In this document: in pieces, positions 54,534 through 63,617 of the stretch
How positions within the stretch are numbered: position 1 is the first letter of the stretch
Layout: the number at the start of each line of letters is the position of its first letter
NCBI GenBank assembly: GCA_035267185.1
Contig: DATFLY010000097.1
Coordinates: 43,600 to 107,599, forward strand
DNA: 64,000 nucleotides
DNA from: JAUIBE01 sp035267185
GTDB lineage: Bacteria > Pseudomonadota > Gammaproteobacteria > Xanthomonadales > SZUA-36
Reading direction: 5' to 3'
The notes under the pieces: model-generated
What the model was told of the DNA's origin: nothing
Database searches by the model: none
Seen by the model: only the letters and a program-made list of their open reading frames with translations
Translations under genes and position numbers: made by a program

Positions 54534-56210
54534 TCAGTAAGCATCCTGGTGAACCGAGCGCATCGCCCGGCCGGAAGGGTCATTCAATTCCTGTAAGGAC
54601 TGGTCCCAGAGCACGGCTTCCGGCGTGCTGCAGGCCACGGTTGGGCCGCCAGGGACAGTGCGCGCGGCCGATGCCAATGGGAACATCCTTTCAAAATGAC
54701 TTCGGAAAAGGTAAGCCTCTTTTGAAACAGGCGTATTGAATGGAAAACGGCTCTCGGCACGCTTGAATTGCTCATCAGTGATGTGCTCTTCAGCATGATC
54801 CTTAACAGCATCGATCCAGCCATAACCCACACCGTCAGAAAACTGCTCCTTTTGTCGCCAGGCGATGGATTCAGGTAACAGGTCGCTGAATGCCTCGCGA
54901 AGGATGTGTTTTTCAATCCGGCCATTTCCCGCCATCTTGTCTGCCGGGTTCAGGCGCATTGAAACATCGAGAAAATCACGGTCCAGAAACGGAACCCGCG
55001 CCTCTATGCCCCACGCCGCCATGGCCTTGTTGGCACGCAAACAATCATAGCTGTGCAGACGTGAAAGTTTGCGGACGGTTTCCTCGTGGAACGCTTGTGA
55101 ATCCGGCGCTTTGTGAAAGTAAAGGTACCCCCCGAATATCTCGTCAGCGCCTTCGCCAGAGAGCACCATCTTGATGCCCATCGCTCGTATCTTGCGCGCC
55201 ATCAGGAACATCGGCGTGGCAGCGCGAATGGTGGTGACGTCATAGGTTTCGAGGTGATAGATCACCTCTTCCAGCACATCCAGACCATCCTGGATGGTGA
55301 ATGTAAATCCATGGTGGACGGTACCTATATGATCGGCTGCCGTCCGGGCTGCTGCCAGGTCGGGAGACCCTTCCAATCCAATCGCGAAGGAATGGAGGCG
55401 AGGCCACCAGGCCGGACTTTCCTCATCGTCCTCAACCCGCATTGCAGCGTGTTTTGCTGCCAGGGCAGCGATGATCGAGGAATCCAGGCCGCCGGAGAGC
55501 AGCACTCCGTAGGGCACATCCGTCATCAAGTGGCCTGTTACCGCGTCTTCAAGCGCTGTGCGCAATGCGGCCCGGTCAGTTTTTGCAGTCGCGACAACAT
55601 CGAATGCCTCCCAGTCACGATTATAGAAACGTTGAGGGGCTTCCTGTCCGCTGACCCAATAATGGCCCTGGGGGAATTCTTCGACCTCGACGCAGACATC
55701 CATCAGCGCTTTCATTTCTGATGCCACGAACAACTGACCCTGGTCATCATGACCAAAATAGAGTGGCATGATCCCTATCGGATCTCTGGCAATCAGCCAT
55801 TGATCAGATTCTTCATCGTAGAGACAGAATGCGTACATTCCGCTGAGTTTTTCGAGCAATCCCTGCGGATCATCAGTACCATGCTCCAGCCACAGGGGCA
55901 GGATGACTTCGCAATCTGACTCTGTCCTGAAATTGTATCGACCCTCAAATGATTCGCGAATAGACTGGTGATTATAGATTTCACCATTCACCGCCAGCGC
56001 CTGCCGGCCGCTCTCGCTGAGTATGGGTTGTGCGCCGGTATTGATGTCGACGATCGCAAGTCGTTCATGGGCCAGTACCGCATTAGGCGCAGTATAAATA
56101 CCGCTCCAGTCTGGTCCCCTGTGGCGCATCAGTCGCGTTTGCCGCAACGCCATTTTGCGAACCAGTTTCAAGTCCTGGCGCAGGTTTAGCACGCCGAAAA
56201 TCGAACACAT
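54534..56210 (-). CDS. asnB: Asparagine synthase (glutamine-hydrolysing), AsnB type
   Basis: 558 residues, AsnB length. N-terminal Ntn glutaminase with nucleophile Cys2 (MCSIFGV) and RHRGPDWSG; C-terminal synthetase with PP-loop VLLSGGLDSSIIAAL and GEGADEIFGGY. It makes asparagine from aspartate, glutamine and ATP. First of the tight asnB-thrABC group, so aspartate consumption into Asn and Thr shares a transcript. The 156 bases before it contain a short tandem repeat and probably its promoter. Confidence 0.95.
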   Translation of the reverse strand: MCSIFGVLNLRQDLKLVRKMALRQTRLMRHRGPDWSGIYTAPNAVLAHERLAIVDINTGAQPILSESGRQALAVNGEIYNHQSIRESFEGRYNFRTESDCEVILPLWLEHGTDDPQGLLEKLSGMYAFCLYDEESDQWLIARDPIGIMPLYFGHDDQGQLFVASEMKALMDVCVEVEEFPQGHYWVSGQEAPQRFYNRDWEAFDVVATAKTDRAALRTALEDAVTGHLMTDVPYGVLLSGGLDSSIIAALAAKHAAMRVEDDEESPAWWPRLHSFAIGLEGSPDLAAARTAADHIGTVHHGFTFTIQDGLDVLEEVIYHLETYDVTTIRAATPMFLMARKIRAMGIKMVLSGEGADEIFGGYLYFHKAPDSQAFHEETVRKLSRLHSYDCLRANKAMAAWGIEARVPFLDRDFLDVSMRLNPADKMAGNGRIEKHILREAFSDLLPESIAWRQKEQFSDGVGYGWIDAVKDHAEEHITDEQFKRAESRFPFNTPVSKEAYLFRSHFERMFPLASAARTVPGGPTVACSTPEAVLWDQSLQELNDPSGRAMRSVHQDAY

Positions 56211-56277
56211 GGAAATTCCCCGGAAAAACAGTTAGCTGAATAGACCGATGTTAAGGGTAAAGGCGTTGAAGGCCAAG

Positions 56278-56311
56278 CCCGGAGTAGCAACCCGGAGTAG
56301 CAACCCGGAGT
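56278..56311. repeat. Tandem 13-base repeat, 2.6 copies
   Basis: CCCGGAGTAGCAA at 56278-56290 and 56291-56303 plus CCCGGAGT at 56304-56311, exact. It lies between the PLP enzyme gene and asnB, so could be in a promoter or untranslated leader. Short enough to be slippage. Confidence 0.8.
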
Positions 56312-56366
56312 GATCCGAATCAAGTCATATGGAAAGTCCAGGCGCGAGTGTTTCGATCTCAGCTGA

Positions 56367-58160
56367 TCATGCAGCAGAAACCATCGGTGCGGGAGCAACT
56401 CTCCATGCCTCGGCCAGTTCCCCTTCGATGAAGCGTTTTTGACTTTCCATGTAGGTTTCCCTGATCAGTGCAACGGTGTCCCCCTGGTTCATCAGGCCGG
56501 CTGAAAACCCGGGCTTCGCTGGATCAATGATATGGCGGGCGACTGCGGCAAAGTGATTGACAAGATCACCCGGGCTTTCACATCCCAGCGATACCCTGAC
56601 CGTATTGGGATAAATACCGCACCGGCGCTGATCTTCAAGGCTTAGCTCTGAATGCGTTGTCAAACCCGGGCAACTGATTATCGTGTTGGTCTGGCCAAGG
56701 CTGATCTGATGTGAATAGACAGGCTCCAGGTTGTCGAAGAACCGTCGAAAAGTTTCGGAATCAAGGCTTCTCATTTCAAACGTGAACAATGGTGCCGGCA
56801 ACCCCAATGCCAGCTCTTTTTCACGAATACCTGCATTGCAATGACCCTCAACCGCGTTGCAGTTCACCTGAATATCGGGATGGGCATCCAGGTAGCGGGC
56901 CAGGATGATGGTATTGATACACTTGGAAAGCATGCGAAGACCAAGAGTGCGCATGCCCTCCATGATTTCAAAAGCTGAATCGGCAGACAGGAATGCCCCT
57001 TTGACGTAATAAACATTCCAGAACATGGTTTCTTCCCAACCCGGCTGGCCCTTGGGCAGGAACATGTCCTCGTTTCGGGCAATGGCGCAACCACCAATCA
57101 CCGATCCGGTTCCGGACAGATCCTTGGTATAGCTGTGAACCAGGAAGTCAGGACGCTCGGCCGGGTCTTCTGCCTGGAGGGGACGCTGCAGAAAAGGCGT
57201 TCCCACCGTGGCATCGAGAACCACGCGGATTCCCAATTGATGAGCGGTCTTGCAAAGTTCGGGAACATCCAGCACAAAGCCATGTGGATTACATGGCGAT
57301 TCCAGGTAAAGATAGGCCTGGCGGCCATCACGCAACCGGTCTGCATGATTTTCACGGACCCGGCTCCAGCAAGCCAGGAAGTCGTCAACCGTCGCGCCAT
57401 CGAAAGGCTCGACAGCAATATCCAGGTTTGAAGGTTTGGCGTACCAGTCATTCAACAACTGGTGCACGCCGCCATAGACGTTGCGGCTCGAGATGACAAT
57501 GTCGCGATGACCAAGGAGATGCGATAGCGTGGAATCTATGGCGGCCATACCGCTGTTGAAGTTCCAGGCGAGATACTCCGGTGCAAGCTGGCCACACTCA
57601 AGGTCAACAATGTGGTTGGCCAGCGCGATGGATGTCGGGTTGAGCAGGCGGGAATACACCGGATGCATGAACTCACGGCCTTCGAATGCATCGGCTATCC
57701 AGTCGGCACAGGCGAAAGTATATGTCGCGGTGCGGGCAATGACCGGTGTGGCCGAAAACAGCGCAGCAACATTGTCTACAAGGGGATATGGCCCATGTGC
57801 GGCATTGGTGGCGTTGGATAATCCAAGTTGTTGATGGCTGCGGCGAAACCCATTCTGAAAGGCATCCAGAATTTTTGCGATCTGGAAGGACAGGAATTTC
57901 TTGGCATTGAACAAGGCGATGCTGTCGTCATGCTCAAGATTTGCAATCTCCTGCTGGGCCAGCACCCAGAGGTCATCGATGCTTCCCTGGCAGCCATAAA
58001 GCTGTTCTGCCAGCGTTGCCAGCTGTTTTCCAAACTGTCCACCAGGGTCAATTCCAAAATGTAGTAACTGCTCATCGACAAGGTGGCTAATGTCAGGGGC
58101 TATTGAAGAGTTTCTTACCGGAGAGAGTGTGCTGGATACCTTGCTGACTAATGCATTCAT
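56367..58160 (-). CDS. Long Cys/Met-metabolism PLP enzyme with N-terminal extension
   Basis: 597 residues; family members (MetB, MetZ, MGL) are usually about 380-430. Residues 1-135 are an extra helical, mostly polar region of no recognised family. The core carries YSRLLNPTS (169-177), NFNSGMAAIDSTLSHLLG, a catalytic aspartate in VVLDATVGTP (D316), and PLP lysine K346 in SYTKDLSGTGSVIGG. It could be a gamma-lyase, a gamma-synthase or a sulfhydrylase; residues deciding this were not aligned. GAGGAT precedes the ATG. Divergent from an Lrp regulator with palindromes between; asnB-thrABC follows downstream. Confidence 0.78.
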   Translation of the reverse strand: MNALVSKVSSTLSPVRNSSIAPDISHLVDEQLLHFGIDPGGQFGKQLATLAEQLYGCQGSIDDLWVLAQQEIANLEHDDSIALFNAKKFLSFQIAKILDAFQNGFRRSHQQLGLSNATNAAHGPYPLVDNVAALFSATPVIARTATYTFACADWIADAFEGREFMHPVYSRLLNPTSIALANHIVDLECGQLAPEYLAWNFNSGMAAIDSTLSHLLGHRDIVISSRNVYGGVHQLLNDWYAKPSNLDIAVEPFDGATVDDFLACWSRVRENHADRLRDGRQAYLYLESPCNPHGFVLDVPELCKTAHQLGIRVVLDATVGTPFLQRPLQAEDPAERPDFLVHSYTKDLSGTGSVIGGCAIARNEDMFLPKGQPGWEETMFWNVYYVKGAFLSADSAFEIMEGMRTLGLRMLSKCINTIILARYLDAHPDIQVNCNAVEGHCNAGIREKELALGLPAPLFTFEMRSLDSETFRRFFDNLEPVYSHQISLGQTNTIISCPGLTTHSELSLEDQRRCGIYPNTVRVSLGCESPGDLVNHFAAVARHIIDPAKPGFSAGLMNQGDTVALIRETYMESQKRFIEGELAEAWRVAPAPMVSAA

Positions 58161-58205
58161 CGAAATATCCTCAATAAGACATAATATTTTGTAAAAGATA
58201 TAATT

Positions 58206-58233
58206 ATTCTAATTTATTGCACTGAATTAGAAT
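58206..58233. promoter_or_regulatory. Inverted repeat, probable Lrp/AsnC operator
   Basis: Perfect 9-bp arms ATTCTAATT (58206-58214) and AATTAGAAT (58225-58233), ten-base spacer, in the AT-rich region between the PLP enzyme and Lrp start codons (58160 and 58275). Size, symmetry and position fit binding by an Lrp-type dimer controlling both genes. Confidence 0.5.
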
Positions 58234-58238
58234 TCTTC

Positions 58239-58253
58239 CCGAATTTAATTCGG
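58239..58253. promoter_or_regulatory. 15-bp palindrome before the Lrp gene
   Basis: CCGAATT-T-AATTCGG, exact, centred about 29 bases before ATG 58275. A second operator candidate in the same divergent region; a 5'-leader hairpin is the alternative. Confidence 0.4.
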
Positions 58254-58274
58254 AAAAAGGTGAAAAAAACCATC

Positions 58275-58748
58275 ATGGATCGAACAGACTTCGAAATCGT
58301 GCGTCAATTGCGCAGAAATGCCCGGATTTCAAACAAGGAGCTGGCCAAAAGCGTTGGGCTGGCCGCATCGACCTGCATCGTCCGTGTGCGGAGACTGCAA
58401 AACGAAGGTGTCATCAGGGGGTTTCACGCGGACCTTGATGCAAGCGCAATCGGCATTGGTTTACAAGCGCTTGCAAGCGTTCGGCTCAATCGTCACAAGC
58501 GAGTTGAAGTTGAATCATTCATGGAGCACATACTTGCCTGCCCGGAGGTTGTCCAGGTGCATCACCTGAGTGGCAAAAATGACTTTCAGGTTCATATTGC
58601 CGTCAGCAACTCACATCACCTTCGGGACTTTGTACTGCAGGCGTTTACCGAACGGCCGGAGGTAGACCACGTGGAAACTTCGCTGGTTTATGAAACCTGG
58701 GACAGCTGGGAAGTGCCGATAAACCCTGAACTCGTCAACCCGGACTGA
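58275..58748 (+). CDS. Lrp/AsnC family regulator
   Basis: 157 residues. Helix-turn-helix ARISNKELAKSVGLAASTCIVRVRRLQNEGVIRGF (about 12-46), then a RAM ligand-binding domain with VRLNRHKRVEVESFMEHI and HHLSGKNDFQVHIAVSN. ATG 58275 is chosen because the helix begins just after it; GTG 58260 is the alternative. Such regulators sense amino acids. Divergent from the PLP enzyme gene, which it probably controls, as Lrp-type regulators of methionine gamma-lyase and transsulfuration genes do; the effector is unknown. Confidence 0.88.
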   Translation: MDRTDFEIVRQLRRNARISNKELAKSVGLAASTCIVRVRRLQNEGVIRGFHADLDASAIGIGLQALASVRLNRHKRVEVESFMEHILACPEVVQVHHLSGKNDFQVHIAVSNSHHLRDFVLQAFTERPEVDHVETSLVYETWDSWEVPINPELVNPD

Positions 58749-58761
58749 TTTGCCGGGAAGG

Positions 58762-59817
58762 CTAACGCATACCTTTCTGCAGCTTGACCAGTGCCTCGGC
58801 ACCCGGGCTGAGGTCTTTGTATTCTCTTTTTGCCAGGGGCATTGCTTCAGTATTCGAGATGGCGTGCATTTCCGGCAGGTCTTCGTCGATATAAAGCAAA
58901 CCGGTCACCACTTCGCCTTTGGCGCGCTGCTCTTCAAGGTAGTGCACAACAGTGCTTCGCTCGGAGGGATCGTAACTTTCATCGGCCTTGCGCAATCGTA
59001 TGCTGCTGCCATCATGCAGTTTGACCGAAACCGCATCTCCTTCGGCATACTCCGTTTCGATTTGCTCGGCTGGTGGTACGAAATCGGTGTAGACAGCCGG
59101 ATGATAATTCTCACGCGTATAGGCATAACTCTTGGTTGAGCCTTCATGATCATTAAAGGTCACACACGGCGAAATCACATCCAGCACTGCACAGCCCTCA
59201 TGACGAATGCCTGCCTTGATCAGCGGAACAAGCTGGTCGCGGTCGCCCGAAAACCCGCGTGCGACGAAACTGCCGCCAAGGGCGATGGCTGTTGATACAG
59301 GGTCGATAGACTGCATCACGTTGACCTCACCTTTCTTGGCGCGGCTGCCCGGATCTGCCGATGCGGAAAACTGGCCCTTGGTGAGGCCATAAACGCCGTT
59401 ATTCTCGATGATGTACAGCATGTTCAGGTTACGGCGCACCACGTGGCCGAACTGCCCAAATCCGATTGAAAGCGAATCACCGTCGCCGGAAACTGCGATG
59501 CAGACCAGGTCACGATTACCAGCCATGGCACCGGTGGCCACTGATGGCATTCGTCCATGCACGGAATTAAAGCCATGTGCACCATGGACAAAATAGGCAG
59601 GGGTCTTGGAAGAACAGCCAATGCCCGAAAGCTTGATGACGTCCTCAGGTGGAATCGCAAGCTCGAAGAACGCCTGGACGATCGCAGCTGTGATGGAATC
59701 ATGGCCGCAGCCGGCACAAAGGGTGCTGAGCCCGCCTTCATAATCGCGCAACGTCAGCCCAATGGCGTTTTTTGCCATTCCGGGAAGATTGATTTTAGGT
59801 TTCTGGATATAGGTCAT
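58762..59817 (-). CDS. 2-oxoacid:ferredoxin oxidoreductase, beta (TPP) subunit
   Basis: 351 residues. TPP-binding half: LCAGCGHDSI, IGCSSKTPAYF (cluster Cys of the beta subunit), AVSGDGDSLSIGFGQFGHVVRRN, NVQSIDPVSTAIALGG. Like KorB of Magnetococcus and related aerobic bacteria, it lacks the extended C-terminus of the anaerobic PFOR. With the alpha subunit it oxidatively decarboxylates a 2-oxoacid (2-oxoglutarate or a branched-chain 2-oxoacid) to acyl-CoA, reducing ferredoxin. Starts ten bases after the alpha subunit. Which 2-oxoacid is used is not decidable by eye. Confidence 0.88.
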   Translation of the reverse strand: MTYIQKPKINLPGMAKNAIGLTLRDYEGGLSTLCAGCGHDSITAAIVQAFFELAIPPEDVIKLSGIGCSSKTPAYFVHGAHGFNSVHGRMPSVATGAMAGNRDLVCIAVSGDGDSLSIGFGQFGHVVRRNLNMLYIIENNGVYGLTKGQFSASADPGSRAKKGEVNVMQSIDPVSTAIALGGSFVARGFSGDRDQLVPLIKAGIRHEGCAVLDVISPCVTFNDHEGSTKSYAYTRENYHPAVYTDFVPPAEQIETEYAEGDAVSVKLHDGSSIRLRKADESYDPSERSTVVHYLEEQRAKGEVVTGLLYIDEDLPEMHAISNTEAMPLAKREYKDLSPGAEALVKLQKGMR

Positions 59818-59827
59818 CGGATATTTC

Positions 59828-61645
59828 TCACGCTGCCACCTCCTTGCGAACATGTTCTCGCAGGGCATCCACGATGCAATCACTCGGAATGGGTAATCCG
59901 TTGTAGTGCAACACTGAAACCAGCTTCTCTGGTGAGGCACCGGTTTCCAGCATCAACAGTGACCGCATCTGGGCGTCTCTATTTTGTTCCACAACGAAGA
60001 TCGTCTCGTGCTCATCGATAAAGGCTTTGACTTCCTCACTAAACGGGAAAGCGCGCAAACGCATGTACTCGGCATGAATGCCGTCAGCATCGAGTCGGTC
60101 CATCGCCTCCATTACTGCGCCGTGCGAACTGCCAAACGCGATGATGCCATATGCGCTTTGTTTGCCCGAACGAATGACTTCCGGTGCGGGCACGATTGTT
60201 TTTGCGGTTTCCCATTTAACCAGCAGTCGATCAACCACGTCCTGGTACTCGTCGGCATCTTCAGTGTAACCACCATAACGGTTGTGACCGGAGCCCCTGA
60301 CAAAATAAGCACCCCTGGAATCACGCCCCGGCAGGGTTCGATAGGGAATTCCGTCCCCGTCCGTGTCGAGGTAACGATGGAATTTCTCCATGCCATCAAG
60401 TTCTTTCGGGCCCAGCACCTTGCCTCGATCCGGCTGGAAGCTGTCATCCCATTCAAGCTCCGGAATCATCCAGTCATTCATACCGATATCGAGATCAGAA
60501 AGGAAAAACACGGGCGTTTGTAACCGCTCTGCAAGATCAAACGATTGCGCGGCCATCTCAAAACATTCGTGCGGATCTTTAGGCAGCAAAATCGGGTGCC
60601 GCGTATCGCCGTGCGACGCATAGGCCGCCAGCATCAAATCACATTGCTGGGTCCGCGTTGGCATGCCGGTTGAAGGCCCCACACGCTGAACGTCAATGAA
60701 GACCGAAGGGATTTCTGCGTAGTAAGCGAAACCGATAAATTCACTCATCAGCGAAATACCTGGGCCAGAAGTTGGTGTGAAGGCGCGAGCACCGGTCCAG
60801 TTGGCACCAAGCACAATTCCGGCTGCAGCCAGTTCATCTTCTGCCTGGATAATGCAGTACCGTCGCTCGCCCGTTTCCGGGTCGGTGCGAAACATGTCGC
60901 AGTAACTCTTGAAAGCATCCATCACCGAAGTCGATGGTGTAATGGGATACCAGGCGCCAACAGTGGCCCCGGCGTAAACCGCACCAAGTGCGGTTGCGGC
61001 ATTGCCTTCAATCAGAACCTTTCCCTTGTTGCCATCCATCTTTTCTGCGCGCGCGGGCAGGGGGCAGGTAAAGTGCTCGGCGGCATAGTCATAGCCGAGC
61101 ATGATGGCCTTGAGGTTGCTGTCAACCAGCTTGGGCTTGGCGGCAAAGGTTTCTTTGAGCAGTTCCTGGATGATCTCCAGATCAATATCAAGCAGTGCGG
61201 CCAGCACGCCCACATAGGCGACGTTTTTCATAAGGATGCGCACACGGGCAACACTGAAATTTTCATTGGCCAGCTTGGCCAGCGGCACACCCAGCACCGT
61301 GATGTCTTCCCGCTGTAAGGAGCGCTCCCTTGGCCAGGTCGAATCGTAGATCAGGAATCCACCGGGGCTGACTTCCGCCAGGTCTTTTTTGTAGGTCTGG
61401 GCGTTCATGGCAACCATGACATCAACGCGGCCCGCGCGTGCCATGTAGCCGTCCTTGTTGGCGCGAATTTCATACCAGGTCGGAAGCCCCTGGATATTGG
61501 ACGGGAACATATTCTTGCCGGTGACCGGGATGCCCATCCGGAACAGGGCCTTCATCAGCAGGCCATTTGCACTGGCTGAACCCGTGCCATTGACGGTTCC
61601 GATCTTCAGGACAAAGTCGTTGATGCGGCTTTGCTGTGCCGTCAT
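59828..61645 (-). CDS. 2-oxoacid:ferredoxin oxidoreductase, fused gamma/alpha subunit
   Basis: 605 residues. Residues 10-190 are the gamma domain (GTVNGTGSASANGLLMKALFRMG, NMFPSNIQGLPTWYEIR). From about 210 is the alpha PP domain (LIEGNAATALGAVYAGATVGAWYPITPSTSVMDA) and the regulatory segment to the end (LHYNGLPIP). This fused form is typical of KorA in aerobes such as Mycobacterium and Magnetococcus. Overlaps the flavoprotein gene by four bases (ATGA), so translation is coupled. Confidence 0.9.
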   Translation of the reverse strand: MTAQQSRINDFVLKIGTVNGTGSASANGLLMKALFRMGIPVTGKNMFPSNIQGLPTWYEIRANKDGYMARAGRVDVMVAMNAQTYKKDLAEVSPGGFLIYDSTWPRERSLQREDITVLGVPLAKLANENFSVARVRILMKNVAYVGVLAALLDIDLEIIQELLKETFAAKPKLVDSNLKAIMLGYDYAAEHFTCPLPARAEKMDGNKGKVLIEGNAATALGAVYAGATVGAWYPITPSTSVMDAFKSYCDMFRTDPETGERRYCIIQAEDELAAAGIVLGANWTGARAFTPTSGPGISLMSEFIGFAYYAEIPSVFIDVQRVGPSTGMPTRTQQCDLMLAAYASHGDTRHPILLPKDPHECFEMAAQSFDLAERLQTPVFFLSDLDIGMNDWMIPELEWDDSFQPDRGKVLGPKELDGMEKFHRYLDTDGDGIPYRTLPGRDSRGAYFVRGSGHNRYGGYTEDADEYQDVVDRLLVKWETAKTIVPAPEVIRSGKQSAYGIIAFGSSHGAVMEAMDRLDADGIHAEYMRLRAFPFSEEVKAFIDEHETIFVVEQNRDAQMRSLLMLETGASPEKLVSVLHYNGLPIPSDCIVDALREHVRKEVAA

Positions 61646-63438
61646 GATTTCTCTCCGGCGTTAGCTTTGGCGTAATCTGCAGCCTTGGGGAATTCCAATA
61701 GCGATTTCTGCATGTCCCAGGCTGCGGTCGGGCAACGCTCTGCACAAAGTCCGCAATGGACACAGAAATTCTCGTCCTTGACCATCACGCGCCCGGTCTG
61801 CTTGAGTCCATCCGACACGAACAGTGGCTGGTCTTTTTCCAGCCTGGGTGCTTTCAACTTGCCCTCAATCTCCTCCTGCTCGCCATCACCGGTAATGGTC
61901 AGGCACTGTGTGGGACAGATGTCGATACAGGCATCACATTCAATACAAAGGTTGTCGAAAAACACCGTTTGGATATCGCAATTCAGACAGCGCTCCACTT
62001 CCTGTGCGGTCTGCTCGGCATCAAAACCCAGCTCAACCTCGGTGGTGATCTGCTGGAAACGCTCAGTCAGTGGCACATGCTTCATGATTTCCCGGGCTGA
62101 AGGATCAAAATCGTTGGAGTAACTCCACTCATGCATGCCCATCTTGCGACTGCCCAGGTTCAGCCTGTCTGGCAAACGCTCATTCAGGTCCTTGCCGTGA
62201 CAGTGAAGATGAATGGAAGCTGCTGCCTGGTGACCGTGCTCAACAGCCCAGATAATGTTTTTGGGACCGAAAGCTGAATCACCACCGAAGAACACACCCG
62301 GACGGGTCGATTCAAACGTGGTTTTATCCACGATCGGTTCTTCCCACTCGTTGAACTCCAACCCGATGTCGCGCTCAATCCAGGGGAAAGAGTTTTCCTG
62401 GCCGATGGCCAGCACCACATCGTCACAGGGGAAGAACTTTTCACCCACCACGCGGGTTTCAGTGATTTTTCCGTCCTCGATGGTGTAGTTCATTTCTTCG
62501 AACAGCATGCCCTTGAGCTTGCCGTCCTCGATCACGAACTCCTTCGGTGAGTGGTTGATCACAATCTCAACCTTCTCTTCCTCGGCATCTTCAAGCTCCC
62601 AGTCGGAAGCCTTAAAGAAGTCCCGGGGTTTGCGCGCCATGACCTTGACGTCTTTCGCGCCCAGGCGCAGGGAGGTCCGGCAGCAATCCATGGCCGTGTT
62701 GCCTACACCAATGATCAGCACCCGTTCACCGATTTCTTCGATGTGCTTGAACGCGACTGCCTCAAGCCAGTCGATCCCGATGAAAATATTTTCGCTGTCG
62801 TAACGACCCGGAAGCTTGAGTTCCTTTCCTCGAGGCGCACCGGTTCCGACAAAAACGGCGTCATAGCCCTCATCAAGGAGGTCTTTCATGCTCTCAATGG
62901 GGTGGTTGTAATGAACCTCAACACCCATGTCGACAACCATTGCGATCTCTTCATCAAGCACCGGGGCGGGAAGGCGGAAGGCAGGAATGTTGTAGCGCAT
63001 CAGTCCGCCTGCAATGGATTGAGACTCAAACAGCGTGCATTCGTAACCCAGGGGCATCAGGTCATTGGCAACCGTTAATGAGGCACAGCCTGCGCCGATC
63101 AGAGCAATTTTCTTGCCGTTCTTTTTTTCCGGGATAAGTGGCAGCCGATCAGATACGTCTTCACGATAATCAGCTGCAACCCGCTTGAGACGACAGATGG
63201 CAACCGGTTTCTGGCCAATGCGTCCCCGTCGACAGGCAGGCTCACACGGGCGATCGCATACCCGGCCCAGGATGCCCGGAAACACGTTGCTCTCCCGATT
63301 CACCATGTAGGCGTCAGTGAACCGGCCCTGGGCAATCAGGCGGATGTATTCAGGTACGTCGGTGTGGGCAGGACAGCCCCACTGACAGTCAACGACCTGG
63401 TGGAAATAGTCTGGATTTGAAGTGTCAGTACGTTTCAT
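61642..63438 (-). CDS. GltD-like NAD(P)H flavoprotein with C-terminal 2[4Fe-4S] ferredoxin domains
   Basis: 598 residues. N-terminal Cys-rich segment (CQWGCPAH, GRVCDRPCEPACRRG) holding iron-sulfur clusters; a GltD-type flavoprotein core (IALIGAGCASLTVANDL for FAD, VLIIGVGNTAMDCCRTSL for NAD(P)H, GVFFGGDSAFGP); then CLNCDIQ, CIECDACIDICPTQC and CVHCGLCAERCPT ferredoxin motifs at about 515-580. Such a protein passes electrons between ferredoxin and NAD(P). As first gene of a three-gene operon with the KorAB pair, it probably reoxidises the reduced ferredoxin. Direction of flow is inferred. Confidence 0.87.
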   Translation of the reverse strand: MKRTDTSNPDYFHQVVDCQWGCPAHTDVPEYIRLIAQGRFTDAYMVNRESNVFPGILGRVCDRPCEPACRRGRIGQKPVAICRLKRVAADYREDVSDRLPLIPEKKNGKKIALIGAGCASLTVANDLMPLGYECTLFESQSIAGGLMRYNIPAFRLPAPVLDEEIAMVVDMGVEVHYNHPIESMKDLLDEGYDAVFVGTGAPRGKELKLPGRYDSENIFIGIDWLEAVAFKHIEEIGERVLIIGVGNTAMDCCRTSLRLGAKDVKVMARKPRDFFKASDWELEDAEEEKVEIVINHSPKEFVIEDGKLKGMLFEEMNYTIEDGKITETRVVGEKFFPCDDVVLAIGQENSFPWIERDIGLEFNEWEEPIVDKTTFESTRPGVFFGGDSAFGPKNIIWAVEHGHQAAASIHLHCHGKDLNERLPDRLNLGSRKMGMHEWSYSNDFDPSAREIMKHVPLTERFQQITTEVELGFDAEQTAQEVERCLNCDIQTVFFDNLCIECDACIDICPTQCLTITGDGEQEEIEGKLKAPRLEKDQPLFVSDGLKQTGRVMVKDENFCVHCGLCAERCPTAAWDMQKSLLEFPKAADYAKANAGEKS

Positions 63439-63617
63439 TCGTTGCCGCTGCCTTAGCCTTTGTATTCACCAGTTCTTGTCAATGGATGTGGCGCACAGCG
63501 TGCTATTTGGCGAAAGGATACCCGTTTTGAAACGCAATTTGCACCAGAGATGGTCGTTGATTTGATATTGTTTCCTGATTCTGCAAATTGTTTCCGTTGC
63601 CAGGTCCCTGTATTGCT

